Shown: positions 24,997 through 32,967 of the stretch, piece by piece
How the letters are laid out: each line of letters starts with the position of its first letter
Numbering within the stretch: the first letter of the stretch is position 1
From: an uncultured Acidimicrobiales bacterium
GTDB lineage: Bacteria; Actinomycetota; Acidimicrobiia; Acidimicrobiales; SZUA-35
DNA length: 64,000 bases
Direction: 5' to 3'
NCBI GenBank assembly: GCA_937922805.1
Contig: CALAJV010000011.1
Location: forward strand, 62,001 to 126,000
The notes under the pieces: generated by a model
Told to the model about the DNA's origin: nothing
What the model saw: the letters and a program-made list of their open reading frames with translations, nothing else
Database searches by the model: none
Position numbers and translations under genes: made by a program

Positions 24997-26058
24997 CTAC
25001 GAATGATCGGTAAAAAGCGAACTAGTGGGATTTTGGCCGAACAACGCATCGGCGGCCAAAATAATAGCTGCCGCCGTGTAACTACTTCGCTCCTCGCCCG
25101 GATAGTTGACTAACTCGGGGAAAACAATTCCAGTGAAGTACGCGCCTCGCTCGTCACGTAAAGCGTTAGCCCAACGGAACAGATCATGGGCTTTTTCGGT
25201 TTCGTCTATTGCCGCCAACGCGATAGCACATTCGCATGTTTCCGCAGCGGTAACCCACGGACGGTCAGAGACGCACCGGACGCCCTTGCCGTCCATGACG
25301 AACGTGTCCCATTGAGACTGCATCCGTTTTTCGGCGTCACTACCGATCATGGCACCTGACAGCACTGGATAGTACCAGTCCATAGCCCATCGATCTTTCG
25401 GCTCAAAAACATCTGGTCGATTGACAATGGCATCGACCAAGCGATCTCGACTATCGACCCAACTAGGACGTTCATAACCCAAGCTCGTTGCTAGTAAGTC
25501 GGCGCATCGGAGGCTATGGCTGATCGATGATGAACCAGTCAGCAGAGCGTAGCTCCACGGCATACCGTCGGTCTTTTTAGCCCAGACTATTTCGCCTGAT
25601 TTCCGTTGAAGTTCGAGTACAAATTCAATCGCTTGTTCGACTACCGGCCACATCGTTTCGGCGAAGCCTTGATCACCAGTCGCCAACAGGTGATGAAACA
25701 CACCGGTAGCGATGTAGGCGATGCAGTTGGTGTCGAGCTTTGAATCTTCAATGCCGTCAGCCAAATAGTAGTTGTGCCAACTCCCGTCGCCTAACTGGAT
25801 ATCGGCAAGCCACTGGTAGCCAGCTTCAGCTTCGTCGATAAACCCGGCAGTAGCGAGAGCCATAGCGGTCTCGACGTGGTTCCAAGGGTCGGCATGGCCT
25901 CCCGGGAACCACTGGATCATCCCGGAGGCTAGTTGGAGTTCAGCGATGGTCTCGGCAGTAGCAACGATTTCGTCTTGGCTGATAACGCCGTCGACGAACG
26001 GAACAACAGGTTTTGATCCTTCGCTGGTGGTCGGAGCCTGCTCAACCATTCGCAACAT
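24997..26058 (-). CDS. Prenyltransferase/squalene-oxidase-like alpha/alpha-barrel protein
   Basis: A 353-residue protein of the six-hairpin (alpha/alpha) toroid type. It has QW-like repeats: QLASGMIQWFPGGHADPWNHVETAMALATAGF, WLADIQLGDGSWHNYYL, and DGKGVRCVSDRPWVTAAETCECAIALAAI. The DxDD and other prenyl-cation motifs of real cyclases are not evident, so it is more likely a glycan- or lipid-binding or hydrolysing barrel than a true prenyltransferase. It is third in a row after a GT4 glycosyltransferase and a methyltransferase, and its ATG overlaps the end of the methyltransferase gene by 17 bases (8 bases if the second ATG is used). This suggests a common pathway. The chemical role is unknown. 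Confidence 0.7.
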   Translation of the reverse strand: MLRMVEQAPTTSEGSKPVVPFVDGVISQDEIVATAETIAELQLASGMIQWFPGGHADPWNHVETAMALATAGFIDEAEAGYQWLADIQLGDGSWHNYYLADGIEDSKLDTNCIAYIATGVFHHLLATGDQGFAETMWPVVEQAIEFVLELQRKSGEIVWAKKTDGMPWSYALLTGSSSISHSLRCADLLATSLGYERPSWVDSRDRLVDAIVNRPDVFEPKDRWAMDWYYPVLSGAMIGSDAEKRMQSQWDTFVMDGKGVRCVSDRPWVTAAETCECAIALAAIDETEKAHDLFRWANALRDERGAYFTGIVFPELVNYPGEERSSYTAAAIILAADALFGQNPTSSLFTDHS

Positions 26059-26806
26059 CCGAATCGACGAGAGTCAGGGCAGGAAAATTGGCTGGACGAT
26101 CGGCGTAGATCACCAAGCTTTTCCCGAGGACAGGGTTCAGAACTCGATCAGCAGTTCTGGTTAGCGTAGGAGCATCGGTTATATCCCAGGTCAAAAACTT
26201 GAGGTAAGCCTTGACCATTGGGTTGGTATTGTTTTCAAGTCCGACGGCGCATTTGAGCCACCAATACGGGCTGTGCAGCGCATGGGCCCGATGGCTGTCT
26301 CCCGGTTCGAAACCAATCGAAGCGAGCTTCGTTCGTAGTTCTGGCAGGGCGTAGATCCTAACGTGTCCGCCGACGCTCTTTGGGGCGTGATAGGCGTCGT
26401 TCAACCACCAACAGATTTGTTCTGGTAGGGCTGCTGGAACTGTTGCCGCAATCCGACCACCTGGTTTCAGAACTCGAAACAGCTCTGCCATGACTCCAAG
26501 GTCATCGGGAACGTGTTCGAGAACCTCGGATGCGATAATTCGATCGAACGATTGATCGGCGAACGGCAATGAAAGCCCGTTGCCTTGAACACAAGTGGTG
26601 CTGACCGTCGGTTCGATCTCGTCATCGAGGTACATCGCAGCGAAGGTGTCTTTGGTGCTGGTCATCTCGTCAAGGGCCAGATCGGTGGCAACCACATCAG
26701 CCCCTAGCCGGGCGGTAGCGAAAGCGTGACGGCCAAATCCGGCGCCAAGATCTAAAACTCGCATGCCCGGTTGAACATGGAGGCGGTCGTAGTCAACAGT
26801 TAGCAC
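26042..26806 (-). CDS. SAM-dependent methyltransferase (Methyltransf_11 type), glycan-cluster gene
   Basis: A 254-residue methyltransferase. The SAM loop VLDLGAGFGRHAFATARLG, the acidic residue in VVATDLAL, and FDRIIASEVLEHVPDDLGVMAELFRVLKPGGRIAATVPA are textbook for the ubiE-like group. The rest (CWWLNDAYHAPKSVGGHVRIYALPEL) includes an aromatic substrate region. The start is a GTG at 26806, 24 bases after the GT4 stop, and the end overlaps the next gene. It probably methylates a lipid-linked or sugar product of the neighbouring GT4. The substrate is inference. Confidence 0.85.
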   Translation of the reverse strand: MLTVDYDRLHVQPGMRVLDLGAGFGRHAFATARLGADVVATDLALDEMTSTKDTFAAMYLDDEIEPTVSTTCVQGNGLSLPFADQSFDRIIASEVLEHVPDDLGVMAELFRVLKPGGRIAATVPAALPEQICWWLNDAYHAPKSVGGHVRIYALPELRTKLASIGFEPGDSHRAHALHSPYWWLKCAVGLENNTNPMVKAYLKFLTWDITDAPTLTRTADRVLNPVLGKSLVIYADRPANFPALTLVDSDVANG

Positions 26807-26830
26807 AGCTAAATCCAGCTTCTGGTAGTT

Positions 26831-28129
26831 CTATTGCTTGCGGTTAGTGTCGGACAGGCGAGCTTGTTCTTTCAAAGCTAGAACTTCTCGGTACTGATCC
26901 ACGGTCCGGACCGCGGTGTGGCGCCAGGTATAAAGCCTGCTCACTCGCTCGCGGCCAGCCGGTCCGAGTTTGGCTCGAAGTTCGGGATCATCGAGACCTC
27001 TCCGGAGCGCTGCGGCTAGGGAGTCGGCGTCGCCTGGTTCACATCGAAGAACTGTTTCACCATCGACTCCGGTTACTTCAGGAAGGGCGCCGCCACTTGT
27101 AGCGACAAGGGGGGTGGAACTTGCCATTGCCTCTACCGCTGGTAACGAGAAACCTTCGTACAACGAGGGCACAACGGCGAGCTCTGACTCTGCGTACAGT
27201 TCGACGATCCGCTCATCTGGTACGCCGGACACAAACTCGATGGCATCGGCGAGCCCGTTCCGTTCAATAATCTCCTCGGTTTTGCCGCCCTTCTTGGCTC
27301 GACCGATAACGGTCAGGGTTAGATCTCGCTCGGTTCGAAGCTTAGCCATCGCCTCCAACAAGAACCGTAGACCCTTCATCTCCACATCTGCACTGGCCGT
27401 GGTTATTAGGCGACCCGGGATTCGGGTTACTTCCGGCATCGGTTTGAACAGATCGGGATCGACGCCGACGTGAACCAGACGCATCCGGTCACGGTCAACG
27501 CCCATGTCGTTGTGAATGTCGTCAATCGAATTGTCGGAAACAACCACGATCCGCGGCATACGCTGAGCAACTCGGCCCTGCATTTTGACGAAGGAGTACC
27601 ATCGGCTGACACTCATCCGTTTGCGCCAGTTTGGTGCCGCTGCGATTTCTAGTCGACGGTCAACCGTGATTGGGTGATGCAGCGTTACCAGTGTCGGGAT
27701 GATTTTGTCGATCGCTAGCATCCCGTAACCGAGGCACTGGTTGTCGTGGACAATATCAAAATCGTTCGTGCGGTCTTTCAAGGCGTTGTATGCCCGGTAG
27801 CTGAAGGCCAGCGGTTCCGGAAAAGTACCGGTTGAGAAGGTGCCAATTTCGAGCAGATCGGCCACCGATTTGATCTCCCAATAGGCAGGAAATCGTCCTG
27901 GGTATTGGTCGTTAAAAATATCGAGGCTTGGTAGTTGATTTAGGGCAATACGTTCGTCGAGAACAGGGTATGGCTGACCGGAAAATACTTCGACCGAGTG
28001 ACCAAGATCGACCAGCGCTTTGGTGAGGTGGCGAGTGTAGATACCTTGACCACCTACCGTCGGCTTAGACCGGTAAGACAAGTACGCAAGACGCAACGGG
28101 CGATCACTTGCTGATAGTTCAGATGCCAT
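26831..28129 (-). CDS. GT4-family glycosyltransferase (GT-B fold)
   Basis: A 432-residue retaining glycosyltransferase. The N-terminal Rossmann half starts LRLAYLSYRSKPTVGGQGIYTRHLTKALVDLGHSVEVFSG, with the GGQG acceptor loop. The C-terminal half has LITTASADVEMKGLRFLLEAM, VPDERIVELYAESELAVVPSLYEGFSLPAVEAMASSTPLVAT with the E-x7-E pair, and GGALPEVTG. The donor sugar cannot be told. It is the first gene of a tight three-gene run with the methyltransferase and the alpha/alpha-barrel protein. The 159-base gap upstream has a CACCGT/ACGGTG dyad and is shared with dtd. Confidence 0.9.
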   Translation of the reverse strand: MASELSASDRPLRLAYLSYRSKPTVGGQGIYTRHLTKALVDLGHSVEVFSGQPYPVLDERIALNQLPSLDIFNDQYPGRFPAYWEIKSVADLLEIGTFSTGTFPEPLAFSYRAYNALKDRTNDFDIVHDNQCLGYGMLAIDKIIPTLVTLHHPITVDRRLEIAAAPNWRKRMSVSRWYSFVKMQGRVAQRMPRIVVVSDNSIDDIHNDMGVDRDRMRLVHVGVDPDLFKPMPEVTRIPGRLITTASADVEMKGLRFLLEAMAKLRTERDLTLTVIGRAKKGGKTEEIIERNGLADAIEFVSGVPDERIVELYAESELAVVPSLYEGFSLPAVEAMASSTPLVATSGGALPEVTGVDGETVLRCEPGDADSLAAALRRGLDDPELRAKLGPAGRERVSRLYTWRHTAVRTVDQYREVLALKEQARLSDTNRKQ

Positions 28130-28174
28130 TGTAAATTCCTAGCTACGGCTAGTGGATTGACCAGCCTCTATAGA

Positions 28175-28192
28175 CACCGTAAGGGCACGGTG
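28175..28192. promoter_or_regulatory. Dyad in the GT4/dtd divergent region
   Basis: CACCGT-AAGGGC-ACGGTG forms a perfect 6-base-pair dyad midway between two divergent starts. The 9-mer TTTAAGGGC is repeated at 28214 and 28276 and its AAGGGC part also forms the dyad's centre. It could be an operator or a leader hairpin. Confidence 0.35.
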
Positions 28193-28297
28193 CTGTCACA
28201 AGGATATGAGTGATTTAAGGGCCTACCACAATAATCGACCGTTCCAATTGCCTTTGTAGCTAAGGTAAACGGTGGTTTAAGGGCTCAGGTGGTCGGA

Positions 28298-28738
28298 ATG
28301 AAAGCGCTAGTGCAAAGAGTCGAGCGGGCATCGGTACACGTCGATGGTGAGGTAGTTGGCGCCATCGGGCCTGGTCTGTGCGTTCTTGTAGGCGTTACTC
28401 ATAGTGATACAGCTGCAATTGCTCAGCGGTTAGCTCAGAAACTGTGGAAGCTGCGGATCTTTGATGATGACGACGGTCGAATGAATCGGTCGGTCGCTGA
28501 TAGTGCCGGTGAGCTTCTAATTGTCAGCCAATTCACCTTGTACGCCGACACGAAAAAGGGTAATCGGCCGTCGTATGTCGACGCCGCAAACTCTGCAGTT
28601 GCAGAACCACTGGTAGGTGAAGTTGTCGATCATCTTCGTAGCCTCGGGGCGACAGTGGCGACCGGTTCCTTCGGAGCAATGATGCAGGTCGAGTTGGTAA
28701 ATAGTGGCCCGGCAACATTCTCTCTGGATCTGGCCTGA
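28298..28738 (+). CDS. dtd: D-aminoacyl-tRNA deacylase
   Basis: Dtd frees tRNA from wrongly attached D-amino acids and glycine. The 146-residue protein starts [33 protein letters not shown] and has the catalytic region [25 protein letters not shown] (the SQFTL motif) and the cross-subunit Gly-Pro motif NSGPATF near the end. Length is normal for the family. I prefer the ATG at 28298 to the GTG three codons before it, since the family begins with M-(K/R)-A/V-x-x-Q-R-V. It stands alone between two control regions. Confidence 0.95.
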   Translation: MKALVQRVERASVHVDGEVVGAIGPGLCVLVGVTHSDTAAIAQRLAQKLWKLRIFDDDDGRMNRSVADSAGELLIVSQFTLYADTKKGNRPSYVDAANSAVAEPLVGEVVDHLRSLGATVATGSFGAMMQVELVNSGPATFSLDLA

Positions 28739-28923
28739 AATCGATGCGAGCGCTACTGCGACGATCGCAATCGGCGCCTTGGCGACAAGAAACCATCGGG
28801 GTAAGTCGACTAAGCTCCAAAAGGCGGGAACCAGCTAGGCGTTCCTGGCGTTACTAGGCGGCAGAGAACGGGGCTCGAATCCAGCATTCGATCGTGCTCC
28901 GACTCGTTCGAGAGGGGCTAGGA

Positions 28924-30054
28924 ATGGTTAGTGCAGGTTGGTATCAGGATCCTTCAGACTCAAACCGGCAACGGTATTGGGATGGTGTGCAATGGACCGA
29001 ACAAGTTCAAGGTCCACCAGCGTCAGGCCTTCAGGAACAGCCGCCGGTCTCGTACGGCCAAAGCTATAGCCCCCAACCTGGCCAAGGTTATGCGCAGCCC
29101 CACGCAGCGCTAGAAAGTGGTAGCGGAAAGCCGGTCGGTTCTGGTTTCGGTGAATGGCTTGGAGCAACCTTCTCCGCTTACATAAAGGGCTTTATCGCCA
29201 CCGTCGGGATTATGGCATTGTACGGAGGCATTTTTTGGGCCCTCTTAGTCGGACTTGGCTACTCACTGCTCGATGGCGTGGTACTCCGAGAAGATGCATT
29301 CGGCGATTTGGACATCCAAGGCTTTGAGGTTGGCCCAGCCCTCTATGGCTTAGGAGCTGTCGTCGCCATCGGCACGATACTTCAGTACGCCGGTGTAATC
29401 AGTGGCCATCACTACATGTACAAGACTCATATGGGCGGGACCCGATCGTTCGTTGGTTCACTCGGTGCCGGACTGAAAGCAGTTCCAAAGTATCTGCTGT
29501 TCATGTTTGCGTTCTTAGTGGTATTTGGACTTGCATTCGCCGCCTTAGTTGCCATTGGAATCGCTAGCGATGGCAATGTCCCGATCGTTATTGCGGTCGG
29601 CCTCGCCGGAACGTTGTTGTTCTTCGCCATGACGTATGTAGCAATACGGCTGGTGTACGTCCCGTTAGTAGCCACTGTTGCTCCCGAGGGTGAAGGCTTT
29701 ATCGCCGCTTCGTGGCGAGCTTCCAAAGGCCGTTTCTGGCCTATTCTGGGACGAATCATCGTCATCTACTTTGCGGCGATGTTCGTGGGATTGATCGGGA
29801 ACTCGCTAGCAAACATTGTTCTAACCGCAGCCCTGCCGTTCGAGACAACGAATAGCGGCCAACTTCTTCTGAACGGCGTCGAACCAAACCTCAGCGACGG
29901 AATAAGAATAACCGACTTCTTCCCGTCAGCAGCAGGCCTCGGCATCTACTTATTGCTGACGATTTTCTTGCAAGCGGCGCAACTTGCACTGTTCGCATCC
30001 AGTAACTCGGCGATGTACATCCAGGATCAGATTGCGGACAAGCTGAAGCGATAG
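28924..30054 (+). CDS. DUF2510 plus DUF898-like polytopic membrane protein
   Basis: A 376-residue membrane protein. The N-terminus AGWYQDPSDSNRQRYWDGVQWTEQ is a clear DUF2510 motif, a cytoplasmic tag common in actinobacteria. A Gln/Pro/Tyr-rich linker follows. About six membrane helices make up the rest (for example FIATVGIMALYGGIFWALLVGL, YLLFMFAFLVVFGLAFAAL, IVIAVGLAGTLLFFAMTYVAIRLVYVPLVA), and the region GEGFIAASWRASKGRFWPILGR resembles the YjgN/DUF898 or DUF975-type membrane proteins. Function is not known. I chose the ATG at 28924, behind GAGAGGGGCTAGGA, over a TTG at 28894. It is convergent with lnt, 13 bases between the ends. Confidence 0.78.
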   Translation: MVSAGWYQDPSDSNRQRYWDGVQWTEQVQGPPASGLQEQPPVSYGQSYSPQPGQGYAQPHAALESGSGKPVGSGFGEWLGATFSAYIKGFIATVGIMALYGGIFWALLVGLGYSLLDGVVLREDAFGDLDIQGFEVGPALYGLGAVVAIGTILQYAGVISGHHYMYKTHMGGTRSFVGSLGAGLKAVPKYLLFMFAFLVVFGLAFAALVAIGIASDGNVPIVIAVGLAGTLLFFAMTYVAIRLVYVPLVATVAPEGEGFIAASWRASKGRFWPILGRIIVIYFAAMFVGLIGNSLANIVLTAALPFETTNSGQLLLNGVEPNLSDGIRITDFFPSAAGLGIYLLLTIFLQAAQLALFASSNSAMYIQDQIADKLKR

Positions 30055-30067
30055 AACGTGGATGCGG

Positions 30068-31573
30068 TTATCCGATTGCGCTCCGAAGCCGGCTGGCAAC
30101 CAAAGCGATCAGTCCATAGATAACTGCTGGCCACCAGCCAACTCGACTGGCTAGAGTTCGACCTTCGCGCATCTGGACCTTGGCTTGAAGCGTCTTGCGC
30201 TCTTCCGTGCCGGTTCGAGCCACAACGTCACCGTCAGGACTAATTACAGCAGTGAATCCGGTGGGGGCTGCCTGTAAAACCCATCGATCATTCTCAATAG
30301 CTCGGAGTTGGTTCGAAGCAACCTGTTGAGTTTGAACCTGTGTGAGCCAAAACGATGAGCCGTTTGTTGGATTGGTGAGGATCTGGGCCCCCTCGCGCAC
30401 AGCATGTCGAGCCCGATGTTCAAAGAAACCTTCCCATGAGATGGAAACTCCAACCGGACCGATCTCGGTGTCGAGAACCGGCTCCGCTGTTCCAACCAGT
30501 GAATCCCGAGCTGGTAGGGGCACATCATCGCCAGCTATCGACACGATGAAATCGCGCATTGGAATGTACTCGCCGAACGGTACCAGCCGAACTTTGTCGT
30601 ATCGGTCGACTTCATTGCCATCAGGCGTAATCACCGATTGGTAGTTCACATTGTGATCGTCCGATGCCTTCATAAACCAACCGGCCAATACCGGAGCATC
30701 GTGATCGGCTGCTACTTGAGAAACCAGTTGGTATGCGTTCTCTTGATCGAGATAGCGGCCTGGGTTGACCACATTTTCGGGCCACAGAATTAGATCTACT
30801 GGGTCAGTGATTTCGTTTGATGCTTCGATATGGCGAGCCAGCACCGTCGGTTCTTGGTCCGATGACGCTCGGGTTCGTTGGGCTCCACCGCCTTGAACGA
30901 GCGCCACGTCAATTTCTGAAACAACGTCGGATCGTGGGTGGGCATATCCACCAGCAACGAGGACTCCTACAACAGTTAGCCCGATCCCGGCCGCCATGAA
31001 CTGGCGTTCATAGAGAGATGACAGGGCTTGGCCGACAACGACGACGACGATCACCACGAGCAACGGTCCGGCCAGGCGAGCAGTCAATACCAGCGGGGTG
31101 TTCACCTGGCTCAAGGCCAGGTGAGCTAACGGCACACCTCCAAAGGGCCAGCTCCACCGGGCAATTTCGGCTACGGCAAAGGCTCCAGGCAGAACGAGCC
31201 GGCGGCTTGCGTCGTTTGGAGTTAGGGCGGCAGCGACCGCGAAGTACAACGCGTAGAAGCCAGCGGCGATCACAAACCCTGGTCCGGCCAAATCCCAGAC
31301 CCAAAAAACGGCTGGGGCTAACCAGGCGAACGCTACCAGCCAAGTTCGTCGAAATCGGCGTTTCCATGATTGTCCAGCTAGCAGTCGATCTAGTCCGAAA
31401 ACTCCGGCGAATGCTAGCGGCCACCACCCCCAGGGCGGAATGGACCCGGCTAGGGCGAACCCGCTGCCGATGCAGATGGGTAGGACCCGATACCACCGCC
31501 ACGATGGAGCGACGGTTTGTTCACCAGAATGGTTTTCGGCTAACTGGTTTTCCGGTTTTTGGATGTTAGTCAT
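30068..31573 (-). CDS. lnt: Apolipoprotein N-acyltransferase (Lnt) with Ser in place of catalytic Cys
   Basis: Lnt adds the third acyl chain to lipoproteins on the outer face of the membrane. The 501-residue protein has about eight membrane helices in the first 220 residues, then a nitrilase-like domain. Of the catalytic set, Glu266 (ILWPEN) and Lys327 (YDKVRLVPFGEY) are present, but the nucleophile position reads GVSISWEGFF with Ser379 (codon TCA at 30437-30439 on the minus strand) where Cys is expected. The rest of the domain (TNPTNGSSFWLTQVQTQQVASNQLRAIENDRW) is well kept, so the gene is not decaying. I have an unverified impression that related actinobacterial homologues share S-W/Y-E here. 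Its start overlaps hemG by 4 bases. Confidence 0.88.
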   Translation of the reverse strand: MTNIQKPENQLAENHSGEQTVAPSWRWYRVLPICIGSGFALAGSIPPWGWWPLAFAGVFGLDRLLAGQSWKRRFRRTWLVAFAWLAPAVFWVWDLAGPGFVIAAGFYALYFAVAAALTPNDASRRLVLPGAFAVAEIARWSWPFGGVPLAHLALSQVNTPLVLTARLAGPLLVVIVVVVVGQALSSLYERQFMAAGIGLTVVGVLVAGGYAHPRSDVVSEIDVALVQGGGAQRTRASSDQEPTVLARHIEASNEITDPVDLILWPENVVNPGRYLDQENAYQLVSQVAADHDAPVLAGWFMKASDDHNVNYQSVITPDGNEVDRYDKVRLVPFGEYIPMRDFIVSIAGDDVPLPARDSLVGTAEPVLDTEIGPVGVSISWEGFFEHRARHAVREGAQILTNPTNGSSFWLTQVQTQQVASNQLRAIENDRWVLQAAPTGFTAVISPDGDVVARTGTEERKTLQAKVQMREGRTLASRVGWWPAVIYGLIALVASRLRSAIG

Positions 31574-32967
31574 TGGTTGATCAGTAGTTGAGCGGCTGAG
31601 CGTCCGCTTTTAATGCAAGCGGGAATGCCAATGCCATCATATGCAGCCCCGACGAGAGCTACGGTTGGAATCTCAGAAGTCGACCCCGTCGACGAGCGTA
31701 GCGATTGGCGAATTCGGTCAACCCTTGACCGGTGACCTGGTTCGTACTGGGGGAACGCCCGAGGCCACCGCTGAACTCTAGTGGCGAGGGGTTGCCCATC
31801 GATCTCGATCACTTGGGACAGTTCCGCTAACAATGTTGACGTCAACGCTTCGTCGGAGAGTTCATTAGCTCGGTCGTCGCCGTAGCGGCCAGAAGTCATT
31901 CGTAGCAAGACTGCGTCGCTGCGATGATAGTGAGCCCACTTGGTGCTGAGCCAGGTGCATGCGGTCATGATCCCGCCATCGGCCCGGGGAAACAAGATCC
32001 CCGACGCATCGAGCACCGGGTGGACGGCGTCGGCTGGGAATTCGACCGTCACTTGAGAAACGCTGGCGTACCCAATTGCTGCCAGTTCGGTCGACGCCTG
32101 GGGGCTCAAAGTTGCTAGCAGTCCGGCTGAAACGAACGCCGGGGTTGCCAAGACAACACCATAGGTGTCGGCGGTGGCTGTGTCGACCAGGCTAGTAACG
32201 GGACTGTTGAGCCGAAGGTCAGCGTCAGCAAGTTCGTCGACCAGGCGATCGACTATGGTGGCAACGCCATCGGGATGACCATAGAAGACTGGGTTTGGTT
32301 CCGATGTCCCAAGAGTTTGGGCTGCCGCGCCGGCCGACGCCAACAGTTGGCCGAGGCCGGTTACTAACGATCCGTGGTTCTCCAGAGCGGCTTGGAGCTG
32401 AGGTGCGGCGGCGGCCAGGCTTAACCGGTCAATGTCGGACGCGTTAATCCCCCCGATGAGCGGATCGACTAGACGGGCCGTCACTTCGTCTCCCAGCCGT
32501 TGTCGACATATCGAGCCGACCGATGGGTCGGGAGAGGTTGCCGAAGGTCCGAGTTCTGGCTCTCGAGCGACGCACTCGACTCCGGAGGCGGAAATCAAGG
32601 TTGAGTTGGCTAGCTGCTCAATATCAGTCGGGACTCCAAGATAGGTCTTGGTCGGTAACGGGTGAAGCGAGCCCTCCGAGAAGATGTATGCCGGGACCGG
32701 GGCGATCGGGCTTGTGAGTTGGTCATCAATGCCAAGCTCTCGGCAAAGGTTGATGGCGTCAGGTACTCGAGCTAGAAACGCGTCGGGCCCGGCGTCGACC
32801 ATTCGGTCGCCAACTAGACTGGAATGGATCTTTCCGCCCCAACGGTTAGTCGACTCGTGAACCGTTACATGCCATCCGGCGCGATGCAAATCGAAAGCAG
32901 CGCACAGGCCAGAGATCCCGCCGCCGATAATAGTTACTTTCGGGCTAGAAGACCGGGCTTCGCTCAC
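31570..32967 (-). CDS. hemG: Protoporphyrinogen/coproporphyrinogen III oxidase (HemY/CgoX type)
   Basis: A 465-residue FAD enzyme that oxidises coproporphyrinogen III to coproporphyrin III in Gram-positive bacteria. The Rossmann FAD motif VTIIGGGISGLCAAFDLHRAG is near the start, then NRWGGKIHSS, DAGPDAFLARVPDAINLCRELGI, and the C-terminal FAD part QRWPRAFPQYEPGHRSRVDRIR with VALVGAAYDGIGIPACIKSGRSAA. Together with HemQ, which is present in this window, it points to the coproporphyrin-dependent haem route. Both ends overlap neighbours by 4 bases: hemE upstream and lnt downstream. hemH (cpfC) is not seen. Confidence 0.92.
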   Translation of the reverse strand: MSEARSSSPKVTIIGGGISGLCAAFDLHRAGWHVTVHESTNRWGGKIHSSLVGDRMVDAGPDAFLARVPDAINLCRELGIDDQLTSPIAPVPAYIFSEGSLHPLPTKTYLGVPTDIEQLANSTLISASGVECVAREPELGPSATSPDPSVGSICRQRLGDEVTARLVDPLIGGINASDIDRLSLAAAAPQLQAALENHGSLVTGLGQLLASAGAAAQTLGTSEPNPVFYGHPDGVATIVDRLVDELADADLRLNSPVTSLVDTATADTYGVVLATPAFVSAGLLATLSPQASTELAAIGYASVSQVTVEFPADAVHPVLDASGILFPRADGGIMTACTWLSTKWAHYHRSDAVLLRMTSGRYGDDRANELSDEALTSTLLAELSQVIEIDGQPLATRVQRWPRAFPQYEPGHRSRVDRIRQSLRSSTGSTSEIPTVALVGAAYDGIGIPACIKSGRSAAQLLINQ

